Source: Bacteroidota bacterium
GTDB taxonomy: Bacteria; Bacteroidota; Bacteroidia; Flavobacteriales_D; Crocinitomicaceae
Assembly (NCBI GenBank): GCA_006226425.1
Contig: SBGX01000013.1
Span: 62,001 to 126,000, forward strand
Reading direction: 5' to 3'
DNA length: 64,000 bases
Part shown: piece by piece, positions 27,270 through 36,416 of the stretch
Layout: every line of letters begins with the position of its first letter
How positions within the stretch are numbered: position 1 is the first letter of the stretch
The notes under the pieces: generated by a model
Told to the model about the DNA's origin: nothing
What the model saw: only the letters and a program-made list of their open reading frames with translations
Databases searched by the model: none
Made by a program: the position numbers and the translations under genes

Positions 27270-28448
27270 ATGAGTAAAGAAGTATATATCGTTTCTGCCG
27301 TCAGAACACCGATGGGGGCATTTTTAGGAGGTCTTCAATCCGTAGCGGCCACAAAACTGGGAGCTACAGCTATTCAGGGAGCACTCGAAAGAGGAAATGT
27401 TTCCGCTAATTTGGTGGATGAAGTATTCATGGGAAATGTGCTTCAGGCTGGTGTTGGTCAAGCGCCGGCAAGACAAGCCGCTTTGGGTGCCGGAATTAGT
27501 GCTGATGTTCCATGTACAACTGTCAATAAGGTATGTGCATCCGGAATGAAATCCATCATGTTGGGAGCCCAAACTATTTTGGCTGGTGACAATGAGATTG
27601 TCGTGGCTGGAGGAATGGAAAACATGAGTCAAACGCCTCATTATGTTCAGGGACGTAACGGAACCAAGTTTGGAAACATCCAAATGATCGATGGAATCAC
27701 CAATGATGGTTTGCTAGATGTTTACAATAAGGTTCCTATGGGGAATTGTGCTGAGACTTGTGCCAAAGAGCATAAAATCAGCCGGGAAGAGCAAGATCAA
27801 TTTGCCATTACAAGCTATACACGTGCAGCAGAAGCATGGAAAGCTGGAAAATTTAAAGATGAAATAGTTCCTGTAAGTGTTCCACAGCGCAAAGGAGACC
27901 CTATCATTATTGATGAAGACGAAGAATACAAGAATGTCAAATTGGATAAGATTCCTAATCTGCGTCCGGCATTTGATAAAGAAGGAACAATCACCGCGGC
28001 CAATGCATCCACACTAAATGATGGTGCTTCGGCTGTTATTTTGGCTTCTGCGGAGGCTGTTCAGAAGCATGGTTTGAAACCAATTGCTAAAATTGTGAGT
28101 TACGCTGATGCAGCACAAGATCCAGAGTGGTTTACAACCGCTCCTTCCAAAGCTGTTCCTAAGGCCCTTGAAAAAGTAGGCATGAACGTCGATCAAATTG
28201 ACTTCTGGGAATTGAATCAGGCCTTCTCAGTAGTTGGGATCGCGAACACCAAAATTTTGGGTCTGAATCCGGAAAAAGTAGATGTTAACGGTGGTGCTGT
28301 GGCACTTGGTCACCCGCTTGGAAACTCAGGTTCCCGAATCATTGTCACATTGATCAATGTCCTGAAACAAAACGGCGGAAAATTCGGTGGAGCCGGAATT
28401 TGCAACGGTGGTGGTGGTGCTTCCGCTATGATCATTGAAAGTATCTAA
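27270..28448 (+). CDS. Acetyl-CoA C-acetyltransferase (thiolase)
   Basis: The 392-residue thiolase has the nucleophile Cys89 in NKVCASGMKS, the GHPLGNSGSR box with the catalytic His (about residue 349) and the C-terminal CNGGGGA with the second catalytic Cys. It condenses or cleaves acetoacetyl-CoA (or longer 3-ketoacyl-CoA) in the cytoplasm. The sequence looks like the AtoB/PhaA biosynthetic group rather than the FadA trifunctional partner, and no fadB-type gene is adjacent. It is a single-gene unit with promoter and hairpin terminator. Confidence 0.95.
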   Translation: MSKEVYIVSAVRTPMGAFLGGLQSVAATKLGATAIQGALERGNVSANLVDEVFMGNVLQAGVGQAPARQAALGAGISADVPCTTVNKVCASGMKSIMLGAQTILAGDNEIVVAGGMENMSQTPHYVQGRNGTKFGNIQMIDGITNDGLLDVYNKVPMGNCAETCAKEHKISREEQDQFAITSYTRAAEAWKAGKFKDEIVPVSVPQRKGDPIIIDEDEEYKNVKLDKIPNLRPAFDKEGTITAANASTLNDGASAVILASAEAVQKHGLKPIAKIVSYADAAQDPEWFTTAPSKAVPKALEKVGMNVDQIDFWELNQAFSVVGIANTKILGLNPEKVDVNGGAVALGHPLGNSGSRIIVTLINVLKQNGGKFGGAGICNGGGGASAMIIESI

Positions 28449-28469
28449 GAATAATAAGAAAAAAGAAAA

Positions 28470-28495
28470 GGGTGTTCGATTGAGCACCCTTTTTT
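28470..28495 (+). terminator. Intrinsic terminator after thiolase
   Basis: An 8-bp stem (GGGTGTTC / GAGCACCC, one G-T wobble) with a 4-base loop (GATT) is followed by six T. The flanking A-rich and T-rich tracts could also let it act on the convergent MFS gene. It is the only convergent junction in the window with spacer DNA. Confidence 0.88.
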
Positions 28496-28526
28496 ATTTT
28501 CATAATAAATAATCCCCGTTATCCCG

Positions 28527-29765
28527 TTATTCAACGTAGTTTAGATCCTTGTTGTGCGTTTCCGGAATGGTCATGGTCGAATAAAAGCCTAATGCGAAAC
28601 TAACTGCACCAACCAATACTGCTGCTCCTATAACCCCTAAGGAAAATTTGGTCCCATCAAAACACAAGATCATCGGAACCAGCATTCCACGGACAAAATT
28701 CGGAATGGTCGTGGCAGCCGTTGAACGAATATTTGTTCCGAACTGCTCTGCGCCCACGGTCACAAACATGGCCCAGTAACCAGTTCCTAAACCTAGCCAG
28801 ACACAATAAAAATAGTATGTCGAGGCTGTCTTGTATGGATAAAACAACATCAGTATCACTCCAACCAGCGTAAAACTCATCATCAACATGATCGCTTTCT
28901 TGCGCGATTGCAACCAGTGACTGATCAGACCACTGACAAAATCCCCTGCCGAGATTCCAATATAGGCCCACATAATAGCCATTCCCGGTTTGATTGGAGC
29001 GTCCAAGCCCATCGCTTCTCCAAACTGATTTCCGAAAAGTGCTAAAATTCCGATGCTGAACCAGGTCGGCAATCCAATCGCTATGCACTTAATGTAACGG
29101 ACAAAACGATCCCAGTTATTAAAAAACATCAGCAGACTTCCTCGTTTGACTCCTTCCTGATGCTCCAGATTTTTATACATTCCGGACTCAAAAACTCCGA
29201 CGCGTAAAAAGAGCAGACAAAGTCCCATTACTCCTCCCACCCAATACGCCACGGTCCAGTCGCTCGATAACTCCACCGTAAAGTTCGCAACTACCGCTCC
29301 AAGTAAGCCGAAACCGGCCACCAACGAGGTTCCGATCGCGCGCAACTCTTTTGGAAGCGACTCTGATACCAGGGTAATTCCAGCTCCCAGCTCACCTGCC
29401 AATCCAATTCCTGCAATGAAACGAAGGAGCATGTATGCATTTCCGGTATCCATAAAATGGATGTGTGGCAGAAATCCACAGGCTATGTTCGCCAGTGAAT
29501 AGAGAATGATTGAGCCGAAGAGTACCGAAAGTCGTCCTTTTTTGTCTCCCAGAACGCCCCATAAAATTCCACCAAGTAAAAGACCGATCATCTGCCAGTT
29601 CTGAATGGTCGCCCCAATTTCATCCGGGTTGAGTCCCAAAGAATTCAAACTCGGAATTCGAACAATCCCAAACAACAACAGATCATAAATGTCAACGAAA
29701 TAGCCTAAAGCTGCAATAATTACTGGCCAACTCAATAAATGCTTCCACTTTTCTTTTCCGGTCAT
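28527..29765 (-). CDS. MFS transporter (metabolite:H+ symporter-like)
   Basis: From the ATG at 29765 this is 412 residues with twelve predicted membrane helices. The first helix has GYFVDIYDLLLFGIV and the loop 2-3 has the MFS signature A (GVLGDKKGRLSVLFG). The FIAGIGLAGELGAGITLVSES segment in helix 4 is typical of the sugar/aromatic-acid/sialate proton symporters. It sits in the inner membrane. The substrate is unknown. A TTG three codons upstream is rejected as start. It stands alone, convergent to thiolase across the terminator. Confidence 0.88.
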   Translation of the reverse strand: MTGKEKWKHLLSWPVIIAALGYFVDIYDLLLFGIVRIPSLNSLGLNPDEIGATIQNWQMIGLLLGGILWGVLGDKKGRLSVLFGSIILYSLANIACGFLPHIHFMDTGNAYMLLRFIAGIGLAGELGAGITLVSESLPKELRAIGTSLVAGFGLLGAVVANFTVELSSDWTVAYWVGGVMGLCLLFLRVGVFESGMYKNLEHQEGVKRGSLLMFFNNWDRFVRYIKCIAIGLPTWFSIGILALFGNQFGEAMGLDAPIKPGMAIMWAYIGISAGDFVSGLISHWLQSRKKAIMLMMSFTLVGVILMLFYPYKTASTYYFYCVWLGLGTGYWAMFVTVGAEQFGTNIRSTAATTIPNFVRGMLVPMILCFDGTKFSLGVIGAAVLVGAVSFALGFYSTMTIPETHNKDLNYVE

Positions 29766-29834
29766 CACATACAAATTATGCCGTGAAAATAAAGATTCTG
29801 AATGAAATCATACAGACTGCGGAGCATTCACTCC

Positions 29835-30896
29835 TTACTCCGCTCCTCGAAGTAGTGTCAGAAAGCCCTGATACTTTATTGCATCTCCCGACTTGAGCAA
29901 ATAATAATAAACTCCGTCCTTCAACTCATCCCCATTCCATTTGTTCTGATAATCGGATTCGCGAAAGACTTCCTGTCCCCAACGATTGAGAATGATGAGT
30001 TCATTGTTTTCCAGATACTTAATATTCTTGATTTCAAAATAATCGTTCGTCCCGTCCCCATTGGGCGTGATCACATTGGGAATTCTTACATTGTAATCTT
30101 CTTCTATTTTCTCCAAAAAAATGGCTGAATCATACGAATCATCTCCGATGTCACTAATGACAATTTTCAAATGATACATTTCTCCAGGCGTTACCGCAGC
30201 ACTGGTTTGAATGGGTACTGTATAACCATCATACCGCAATAAATTCCCCGGGATTGTTTCATTGTCGACATAGTACTGACTATTGATTGAATCATTTACG
30301 TTATCAATGGAAACCGTATCCTTATTCGGTAGCACTGCTATGTTCACCGCTTGATTCGAATAAATCCCACTATATCCCGGACCACTCAGAAAAAGTGCAA
30401 ATGCATCATTCCAGCCGCTAAAAACAAATTCCGGATACTCTTCGGAGGCAAATACAAACTTGAATTTCAATATATCTGAATTCGGAACAAAATCGAACTC
30501 AAGTACCGCGGCATCATATGAATCATCCTGTGCCAGCAAGGCAATATCCAAATCACCATCGGCAAAATTGCTGAACGAGGCTGCGTCAAAGTCATTTGGC
30601 CCCTGGGGTCCATAACCTCCAAAATCCGATGAATCATACACAACCGTTCCGGTTGAGAGGACAATTCCCCGCTGAATTCCCAAACTTTCGTTTCCTGTAA
30701 CCTGAAAAGATCCTATGGCATTACTATACCCCTTATAAGTGATATTGGACAGCTCCATTTTTTCCGCGGAAAACTCTGTTTTTACCATTTCCTCAACAGA
30801 AGCTGGAATCTGCGTTATTAATTGCGCATACCCCGGTACACCTAACAATACAAGTAATGCAAATGACAATAAACTTGTCAAAAGGGGACATTTCAT
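29835..30896 (-). CDS. Secreted choice-of-anchor L protein with gliding-type (type B) T9SS domain
   Basis: From the ATG at 30896 this is 353 residues with a signal peptide ending at GYAQ. The body (about 40-245) is a choice-of-anchor L-type domain (GIVLSTGTV, FEFVPNSDILKFKFVFASEEYPEF). The last ~90 residues are a gliding-motility-type C-terminal domain: IPNVITPNGDGTNDYFEI, LIILNRWGQEVF, WNGDELKDGVYYYLL. The protein should be exported through T9SS and attached to the surface. The upstream ATG at 30932 only lengthens a poor N-terminus. Function: probable adhesin or surface component. Confidence 0.9.
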   Translation of the reverse strand: MKCPLLTSLLSFALLVLLGVPGYAQLITQIPASVEEMVKTEFSAEKMELSNITYKGYSNAIGSFQVTGNESLGIQRGIVLSTGTVVYDSSDFGGYGPQGPNDFDAASFSNFADGDLDIALLAQDDSYDAAVLEFDFVPNSDILKFKFVFASEEYPEFVFSGWNDAFALFLSGPGYSGIYSNQAVNIAVLPNKDTVSIDNVNDSINSQYYVDNETIPGNLLRYDGYTVPIQTSAAVTPGEMYHLKIVISDIGDDSYDSAIFLEKIEEDYNVRIPNVITPNGDGTNDYFEIKNIKYLENNELIILNRWGQEVFRESDYQNKWNGDELKDGVYYYLLKSGDAIKYQGFLTLLRGAE

Positions 30897-30920
30897 CGTG
30901 CAGTAATTTAAGTCGTTGTT

Positions 30921-30928
30921 CAAAAATA
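30921..30928 (-). promoter_or_regulatory. Predicted -7 promoter box for the choice-of-anchor L gene (TATTTTTG)
   Basis: On the minus strand TATTTTTG fits TAnnTTTG, 24 bases upstream of the ATG at 30896. This placement supports that start over the ATG at 30932, which would lie upstream of the box. Confidence 0.55.
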
Positions 30929-30993
30929 ACAAACTAAATCGATTTCACGATGTATTTGGGATGTAAAAAATTTACTCTCTTGATTTCAAAGAG

Positions 30994-31932
30994 TCAATCA
31001 TTTTTTTCGTAACCGGCGGTAAAAATTCCTCCCGTATGCAGAAAACAAACCTTACTTCCAACGTACTCTTCTCTCTTCAACTCCTCCATCATTCTGTAAA
31101 ATGCTTTAACTGTGTAAATTCGGTCCAAAGGGAGCTCATTTTTTTCCAGCATATATTGACCAAAAGAATCCAATTCAGTGCTTGTTTTTGCGTAGCCTCC
31201 GAAATGAGCATCTGAATAAGTCGACAAAGACTTCCGAGTATTTTCAAAAAATTCTGCGTCTATTCTTGCATTTTCAAACAGAGATTTCAAATGTTCAATC
31301 GTTTGAAAAGACTTGATTACTGGTATCACATGCAAACGTGTCCCTTCCGGAATTCCAGCCAGTAAACCCGCCGCTGTTGTTGCCGTTCCAGCCGCTACAA
31401 ATAAGTGATCCGGAACGGGATCCAGTTCTCTCCAAATTTCCTGACAACCGATCATCCCGTAATAGCTGGCACCTCCTTCTGGCACCAAAAAACTCTCCGG
31501 AAACTGACTTTTCAAGTCACGCTGATAATCCCAGTCATTTCTCATCCTGTATTCCTCTCTGGACACAAAATGCAATTTCATCCCCAACTCATGACAACGC
31601 TTTAATGTCTCATTTGAATCCTGCTTCAACTCCTCTCCCCGAACCACTCCGATAGATTTTATATTCAAACGTTGACAGGCCGAAGCTGTTGCCAACAAAT
31701 GATTGGAATATGCTCCCCCAAAAGTCAGAATGGAACCACTTTTCATCTGACTCGCCTGAAGCAAATGATACTTCAATTTACGCCATTTATTCCCCGAAAC
31801 TTCCGGATGGATCAGATCATCGCGCTTGACAAATAATTCGATTCCTCGCCCCTCCAGTTCTTTCAAGTGAAACCGCTGTAAAAGGGATTTTCCCGAATCA
31901 AATGCCGTTATGATTTGTGATTCTGTTATCAT
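30994..31932 (-). CDS. PLP-dependent ACC deaminase / D-cysteine desulfhydrase-like protein
   Basis: The 312-residue protein has the fold-type II PLP lysine in SGNKWRKLKYHL near residue 49, FGGAYSNHLLATASACQ, PEGGASYYGMIG and a phosphate-binding loop in AAGTATTAAGLLAG. This matches the ACC deaminase/D-cysteine desulfhydrase superfamily. True ACC deaminase activity cannot be assumed; D-cysteine or other amino acids may be the substrate. It is cytoplasmic and divergent from the small Cys-rich gene, 22 bases away. Confidence 0.88.
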   Translation of the reverse strand: MITESQIITAFDSGKSLLQRFHLKELEGRGIELFVKRDDLIHPEVSGNKWRKLKYHLLQASQMKSGSILTFGGAYSNHLLATASACQRLNIKSIGVVRGEELKQDSNETLKRCHELGMKLHFVSREEYRMRNDWDYQRDLKSQFPESFLVPEGGASYYGMIGCQEIWRELDPVPDHLFVAAGTATTAAGLLAGIPEGTRLHVIPVIKSFQTIEHLKSLFENARIDAEFFENTRKSLSTYSDAHFGGYAKTSTELDSFGQYMLEKNELPLDRIYTVKAFYRMMEELKREEYVGSKVCFLHTGGIFTAGYEKND

Positions 31933-31942
31933 CTAAAAAGCT

Positions 31943-31950
31943 TAATTTTG
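31943..31950 (+). promoter_or_regulatory. Predicted -7 promoter box (TAATTTTG)
   Basis: TAATTTTG matches TAnnTTTG and ends 4 bases before the ATG at 31955, implying a leaderless or nearly leaderless transcript for the small Cys-rich gene. Confidence 0.5.
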
Positions 31951-31954
31951 TCCC

Positions 31955-32149
31955 ATGTCAGACGACTTTTCATCTTTCTCAAAACGTTCTCAACTAGAGC
32001 CGGAAGATTTTTACTACAGTCCGGAAGGATACCTGATTTTCACCGAAGCGTATCACTTGAAACGGGGATACTGCTGTCAAAGTGGATGCAAGCACTGTCC
32101 TTATGGCTTTAACGCCTCCCGCGGTCGAGTTGAAAAGAAGGATCAGTAA
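31955..32149 (+). CDS. Small Cys-rich protein (DUF5522-like)
   Basis: This 64-residue protein has a C-terminal cluster GYCCQSGCKHCPYGF with four cysteines, which could bind zinc or an iron-sulfur cluster. The middle segment DFYYSPEGYLIFTEAYHLKRGYCC is the conserved core of a small Bacteroidota family with no known function (DUF5522). It has no signal peptide. Its last 7 bases overlap the convergent acyltransferase gene. The ATG is 4 bases after a promoter box. Confidence 0.85.
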   Translation: MSDDFSSFSKRSQLEPEDFYYSPEGYLIFTEAYHLKRGYCCQSGCKHCPYGFNASRGRVEKKDQ

Positions 32150-32685
32150 ATTCCTTTTTCGGGAAACTTCCCCTTGTAGTTTTTCAAAATATCCTTGATC
32201 TTCTGGATGTCCTCATCGGCCTTGCCAGTCGGTTCAAAAAGCGAATGAAATCCTCCTATTTTCTTTTCATAATCCATGTAGGCTACATAAATGGGTACTT
32301 TGGCATTTAGGGCGATATAGTAAAATCCCTTCTTCCAATTTGGATTGTAACTTCGGGTTCCCTCTGGTGTAAAAACCATGAACATGCTGTCATTTTCCTC
32401 AAAAAAACTAACCGCCTGATCTGTAAAGTTATTATTCGCCTTGCGGTCAATCGGAATTCCACCCATTGCTTTGAGAATCCAGCCCATTGGGGGGAAGAAG
32501 AGTTCTTTCTTAATTAGAAAACGTGCTTTTACGCCATAATGAATGAAGGCAATTTTTCCAATCACAAAGTCCCAGTTCGAAGTGTGTGGCCCCACCACGA
32601 TCACCGCTTTTTTCACACCACTCGGTGCCCTTTCATCAATTTTCCAACCAAAAAGTTTGAGCAGCCAATACATGAATTTCCCCAT
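32143..32685 (-). CDS. PlsC-like lysophospholipid acyltransferase
   Basis: The 180-residue protein has the acyltransferase motif HTSNWDF (HX4D) near residue 34, GGIPIDRK and FTPEGTRS, in PlsC order. At 180 residues it is shorter than E. coli PlsC and lacks an N-terminal membrane hairpin. It probably acylates a lysophospholipid or related lipid at the inner membrane. It converges with the small Cys-rich gene (7-base overlap) and diverges from the gene at 32727. Confidence 0.88.
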   Translation of the reverse strand: MGKFMYWLLKLFGWKIDERAPSGVKKAVIVVGPHTSNWDFVIGKIAFIHYGVKARFLIKKELFFPPMGWILKAMGGIPIDRKANNNFTDQAVSFFEENDSMFMVFTPEGTRSYNPNWKKGFYYIALNAKVPIYVAYMDYEKKIGGFHSLFEPTGKADEDIQKIKDILKNYKGKFPEKGIY

Positions 32686-32726
32686 GTTGCAAAGTTATTT
32701 AATCTTAACGTATTATATTTACGGAA

Positions 32727-34094
32727 ATGAAAGTTATTTCCTTTCTCGGGAGAGTGTTCCCAATCATTTTGGCCCTACTACTCATCTGGTGCTCTGCATT
32801 GGTCTATACGATCATTCGTAGCGGCTATGATCAGCAGGTGAACTCTTATGTTCCGTCCAACGCGAACATGATCTTCAAATTTAACTCCAAGGATTTCTTC
32901 AAAGAATCGGTTCACAGTCTCCTTTTTAACTCCAAGGATCAGCAATTGTTGGACTCATTTCGTAGTTTCCTGGAAAAAAGAAGAAAAGGAACCGGAAAAA
33001 GCACGGATTACGGGATTAATTTCCTGGCCGATGTAACCGTCTTTGGAGAAAGCTTTCAATCGGGACAATGCTACGTCGTTCTTTTCCAGTTGATCGAACC
33101 TAAGAAGTTTGAAAAAAACATGCCTCACCAGTTGAGCAAGAACCAAAGCATGGCCCTGCACGGGAATATTGGTGCCATGGTCACCTACTTTGGAGATCAA
33201 ATGCCCGATAAACAAAGGCTTACCAAATACGCCGAGAATCTGTTTAAAAACAAGAATGAGCAACAATTTCATTTTTCGGATGAAGAGTTGTTCCATACCA
33301 CTTTGAGCAATTATCAGGTCAATGATGAATTACAAATTAATCATGGCGATATTACTTCATCCATCGATGAAAATGAATTCCTGATCAAAGGGGAACTGGG
33401 ATTAAAATTCAAGGCGCGGAAGAAAAGAAGATGGTCACTCATTCCGGCACTTTCAGATAATCCTTTGCACATTGAGAACTCCATCTTCTCCAAGGTAATG
33501 CAGGATAGCATACAGGCTTACATGGAAAAAATGGGCATTTCCTCCCCCCCGATCAATCATGTCTCTGTGAATTACTATGGAGTCAAACTACAGTTCACTG
33601 AAAAAACGGAAAACGGAATCATTGTTACTCCGATGTTCGACCTGATCGTCACCTTCGACAAAAAATACGAACTGGATCAAATTTTTAAGAATTCTAAACA
33701 GATTGAAAAGTTTGGATTTGAACGAATCAACAATGCGATCATCGCAGGAAATGTCAAGTACAAAATCCGTGAAATTGACTCCACCACCCTATTCATTGGG
33801 AATAACAATGAGATGATCATTAAGCGTAACAAGAATGATTTATTTAAGATCAGTGGAGATATTTCCAAATTGACCCGTTTTGAAGGAGGCGGTTTTTTCC
33901 TAAATGCCATGCTCAGCGCCTATCCTCCATACAAGGCATCTAAAGATCTTTTTGAAAGCATTGAGCGCGTGCGCCTGACGATTAAACCGGAGAATAAGAA
34001 AATTATCATTGACGGGCGGATTCAGTTTCATGAAGATCGCTACTTATTCAATGATATCCTGAAGTTCTACCTCAATATGAAGGGAGAATATTAA
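32727..34094 (+). CDS. Membrane-anchored protein of unknown function
   Basis: The 455-residue product has one N-terminal membrane helix (about 8-28, FPIILALLLIWCSALVYTII) and a long soluble region on the periplasmic side. The soluble region is mixed alpha/beta with repeated short strands (DVTVFGESFQSGQCYVVLFQL, GNIGAMVTYFGDQMPDKQ). I see no catalytic motif or known family. A TATATTTA element lies near 32715, close to the ATG. It converges on the BtuF-like gene with a 4-base TTAA stop overlap. Confidence 0.7.
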   Translation: MKVISFLGRVFPIILALLLIWCSALVYTIIRSGYDQQVNSYVPSNANMIFKFNSKDFFKESVHSLLFNSKDQQLLDSFRSFLEKRRKGTGKSTDYGINFLADVTVFGESFQSGQCYVVLFQLIEPKKFEKNMPHQLSKNQSMALHGNIGAMVTYFGDQMPDKQRLTKYAENLFKNKNEQQFHFSDEELFHTTLSNYQVNDELQINHGDITSSIDENEFLIKGELGLKFKARKKRRWSLIPALSDNPLHIENSIFSKVMQDSIQAYMEKMGISSPPINHVSVNYYGVKLQFTEKTENGIIVTPMFDLIVTFDKKYELDQIFKNSKQIEKFGFERINNAIIAGNVKYKIREIDSTTLFIGNNNEMIIKRNKNDLFKISGDISKLTRFEGGGFFLNAMLSAYPPYKASKDLFESIERVRLTIKPENKKIIIDGRIQFHEDRYLFNDILKFYLNMKGEY

Positions 34095-34888
34095 TTCTTT
34101 AGTTCGCTTTTAAGTCGTCTGAAATAATCAGCGGTTTTCATCAAACGCGAACCATACCAGGAGAACATCTCTCCATCAACCAAATGAATGCTGGCTTTGG
34201 GAAAAAATTGTTTCATTTCTTCCAGGTCTTTTTCACCGAATGGATAAGGTTCTGTACTTAGGAAGACATAATCAGGCTCGCATGCCCCTTCTTCGATGAC
34301 AGGATAGCGGTTTTTTCCTTCCAGCACATTTTCGAAACCAGCCCTTTGAATCATTTCATGGATAAAGGTTCCTTCTCCTGCCGCCATCATCGGCTTGTTC
34401 CAAATCAAATAGAGTACGGATGGCATTCTCCCTTCTCCCAAATCTCCCAAACTTAATCCTTCGAAGGCACTGCGAATCTTACTAACCAAATGATCTGCCA
34501 TGGATTTCCGATCCAGAATCTCTCCGAGGCAAGTCATCATTTGCAAGGCGTCTTCCAGTGAAACAATGTCACTCATCCAAAGTGGGAATTCCTTTTCCAG
34601 CAATTCGATCTCTTCCTGCGTATTCTCCTCTTTGTTTCCAATGATTAAATCGGGATTCAGGGCTCTGATTTTTTCGAAATCCAGCTTTTTCGTTCCTCCC
34701 ACTCGTGTTTTGGAGCGATACCAACTTTCTGGATGGATGCAGAATTTTGTGATACCTACCACTTCCTCTTCCAAGCCCAAATCGTACAAAAATTCAGTTT
34801 GCGAAGGAACGATGGACACAACCCGTTTTACAGGTCCTTTCAGGGAAACTTCTCTCCCCATTTGGTCCTGGATTCGTCTTTCGGACAT
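34091..34888 (-). CDS. BtuF/TroA-like substrate-binding fold protein without signal peptide
   Basis: The 265-residue protein has a helical-backbone metal-receptor fold: RRIQDQMGREVSLKGPVKRVVSIVPSQ at the start, LYDLGLEEEVVGIT, NPDLIIGNKEEN and MMAAGEGTFIHEMIQRAGFEN. The fold belongs to vitamin B12/siderophore-binding proteins. No signal peptide is present: residue 1 opens directly into the domain, and its ATG abuts the upstream stop, so no exported start fits. It may be cytoplasmic. It is translationally coupled to the CBS-type gene by an in-frame TAA-ATG junction. Confidence 0.85.
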   Translation of the reverse strand: MSERRIQDQMGREVSLKGPVKRVVSIVPSQTEFLYDLGLEEEVVGITKFCIHPESWYRSKTRVGGTKKLDFEKIRALNPDLIIGNKEENTQEEIELLEKEFPLWMSDIVSLEDALQMMTCLGEILDRKSMADHLVSKIRSAFEGLSLGDLGEGRMPSVLYLIWNKPMMAAGEGTFIHEMIQRAGFENVLEGKNRYPVIEEGACEPDYVFLSTEPYPFGEKDLEEMKQFFPKASIHLVDGEMFSWYGSRLMKTADYFRRLKSELKN

Positions 34889-36250
34889 TTACGAGATCGC
34901 CGTGATGATATCCTGCTTGGTAATGATGTGATACTTTTCATCTCCCATATCCACCAACACTGCCGGAGTATCTTTATTGATCAACTTGGAAACTTCATCA
35001 ATACTCGCTGTTGGTTTTACAATCGGGAATGGCTTTTGCATCACTCCAGAAATAGGGGTATTCAAGGCATCCGGCTGATCTATCAACAATTGATAAGTAT
35101 GTGAATCATCCAAAGAACCTACGAATTTGCCATCCTTCATGACTGGAATCTGTGAAATGGAGTACTTGCGCATTTTGGCAATGGCATGAGACACCAATTC
35201 TTCTGCAAACACTGAAATCAGCGGTTTATCCTGATGTTGCTCCACCAAATCGACTGCATTTTTCTTGTCCTCAACCAGGAATCCTCTTTCGCGCATCCAG
35301 TCATCGTTGAAAATTTTCCCAACGTATCGAGAACCATGATCATGGAAAAGAACGACGACCACATCATCTTCTTTCAATTCATCTTTCAACTGCAGAATTC
35401 CCTTGATAGCAGCACCAGCTGAATTCCCAACAAAAATCCCTTCTTCGCGGGCCAATTTACGCGTGTAAACCGCCGCATCTTTATCGGTGACCTTCTCGAA
35501 CAGGTCGATAATATCAAAATCTACGTTTTTCGGTAAAATGTCCTCTCCAATCCCTTCGGTAATGTATGGATAGATCTCATTTTCGTCAAAAATCCCGGTT
35601 TCTTTATACTTCTTAAACACCGATCCGTAGGTATCAATTCCCCAAATTTTCACATTTGGATTCTGCTCCTTCAAATATTTTCCAACTCCAGAAATGGTTC
35701 CTCCGGTTCCAACTCCAACAACAAAATGAGTTATTTTCCCCTCCGTTTGCTCCCAAATCTCTGGCCCGGTACTTTCGTAATGTGCTAGTCTGTTTGAGAG
35801 ATTATCGTATTGGTTTACGTACCAGGAGTTTGGAGTTTCTTCTGCCAAACGTCTGGAAACCGAGTAGTATGATCTTGGATCTTCCGGATCTACTGCTGTC
35901 GGACAAACGACAACTTCTGCCCCAACGGCACGGAGAATATCCATTTTCTCTTTAGATTGCTTGTCATTCAGTACACAAATCAACTTATACCCTTTAATGA
36001 TACAGGCAAGTGCCAATCCCATCCCGGTGTTTCCTGAAGTTCCCTCAATAATCGTTCCTCCTGGTTTAATCAAACCTGCTGCTTCCGCATCTTCGATCAT
36101 TTTTAGTGCCATTCTGTCTTTCACAGAGTTTCCCGGATTCGTCGTTTCTACTTTTGCCAGAATGGTTGCTTTTACATCTTTAGTCAGTTTATTCAATTTA
36201 ACCAAAGGTGTATTTCCAATTGTTTCAAGGATGTTATTGTAAATTTTCAT
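34889..36250 (-). CDS. Cystathionine beta-synthase type PLP enzyme with CBS pair
   Basis: The 453-residue protein has a fold-II PLP domain (about 1-330): NPGNSVKDRMALKMI with the PLP lysine near residue 44, EGTSGNTGMGLALA, and VGVGTGGTISGVG. A tandem CBS pair (about 335-453) follows: VSHAIAKMRKYSISQIPVM and KPTASIDEVSKL. It condenses serine or an activated serine with homocysteine or sulfide (CBS or cysteine synthase). Without a heme motif, regulation probably comes through the CBS pair. Start is ATG at 36250; promoter box TACCTTTG at 36271-36278 on the minus strand. Confidence 0.93.
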   Translation of the reverse strand: MKIYNNILETIGNTPLVKLNKLTKDVKATILAKVETTNPGNSVKDRMALKMIEDAEAAGLIKPGGTIIEGTSGNTGMGLALACIIKGYKLICVLNDKQSKEKMDILRAVGAEVVVCPTAVDPEDPRSYYSVSRRLAEETPNSWYVNQYDNLSNRLAHYESTGPEIWEQTEGKITHFVVGVGTGGTISGVGKYLKEQNPNVKIWGIDTYGSVFKKYKETGIFDENEIYPYITEGIGEDILPKNVDFDIIDLFEKVTDKDAAVYTRKLAREEGIFVGNSAGAAIKGILQLKDELKEDDVVVVLFHDHGSRYVGKIFNDDWMRERGFLVEDKKNAVDLVEQHQDKPLISVFAEELVSHAIAKMRKYSISQIPVMKDGKFVGSLDDSHTYQLLIDQPDALNTPISGVMQKPFPIVKPTASIDEVSKLINKDTPAVLVDMGDEKYHIITKQDIITAIS

Positions 36251-36270
36251 GCCTGTTGTTTTGTGCAGTA

Positions 36271-36278
36271 CAAAGGTA
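36271..36278 (-). promoter_or_regulatory. Predicted -7 promoter box for the CBS-type gene (TACCTTTG)
   Basis: On the minus strand TACCTTTG matches TAnnTTTG, 20 bases upstream of the ATG at 36250. Confidence 0.5.
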
Positions 36279-36384
36279 TAAGCTTTCCGCTAATAGTCAG
36301 GCCTAATTTCATCCTTTTTAGCCAAATATTCGCTTTTGACTTTTTATCGACTCCCCGACCTAACTTTATCACTATACGTTTCCG

Positions 36385-36392
36385 TATATTTG
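36385..36392 (+). promoter_or_regulatory. Predicted -7 promoter box for the alpha/beta hydrolase gene (TATATTTG)
   Basis: TATATTTG matches TAnnTTTG, 24 bases before the ATG at 36417. This supports that start over the ATG at 36336, which lies upstream of the box. Confidence 0.5.
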
Positions 36393-36416
36393 TGTCTACC
36401 CTTTGAATTCGCTGAC

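Noticed and set aside
34889-36250. Plain cysteine synthase (CysK) for the PLP enzyme
   Set aside because: The C-terminal CBS pair places it with the cystathionine beta-synthase type.
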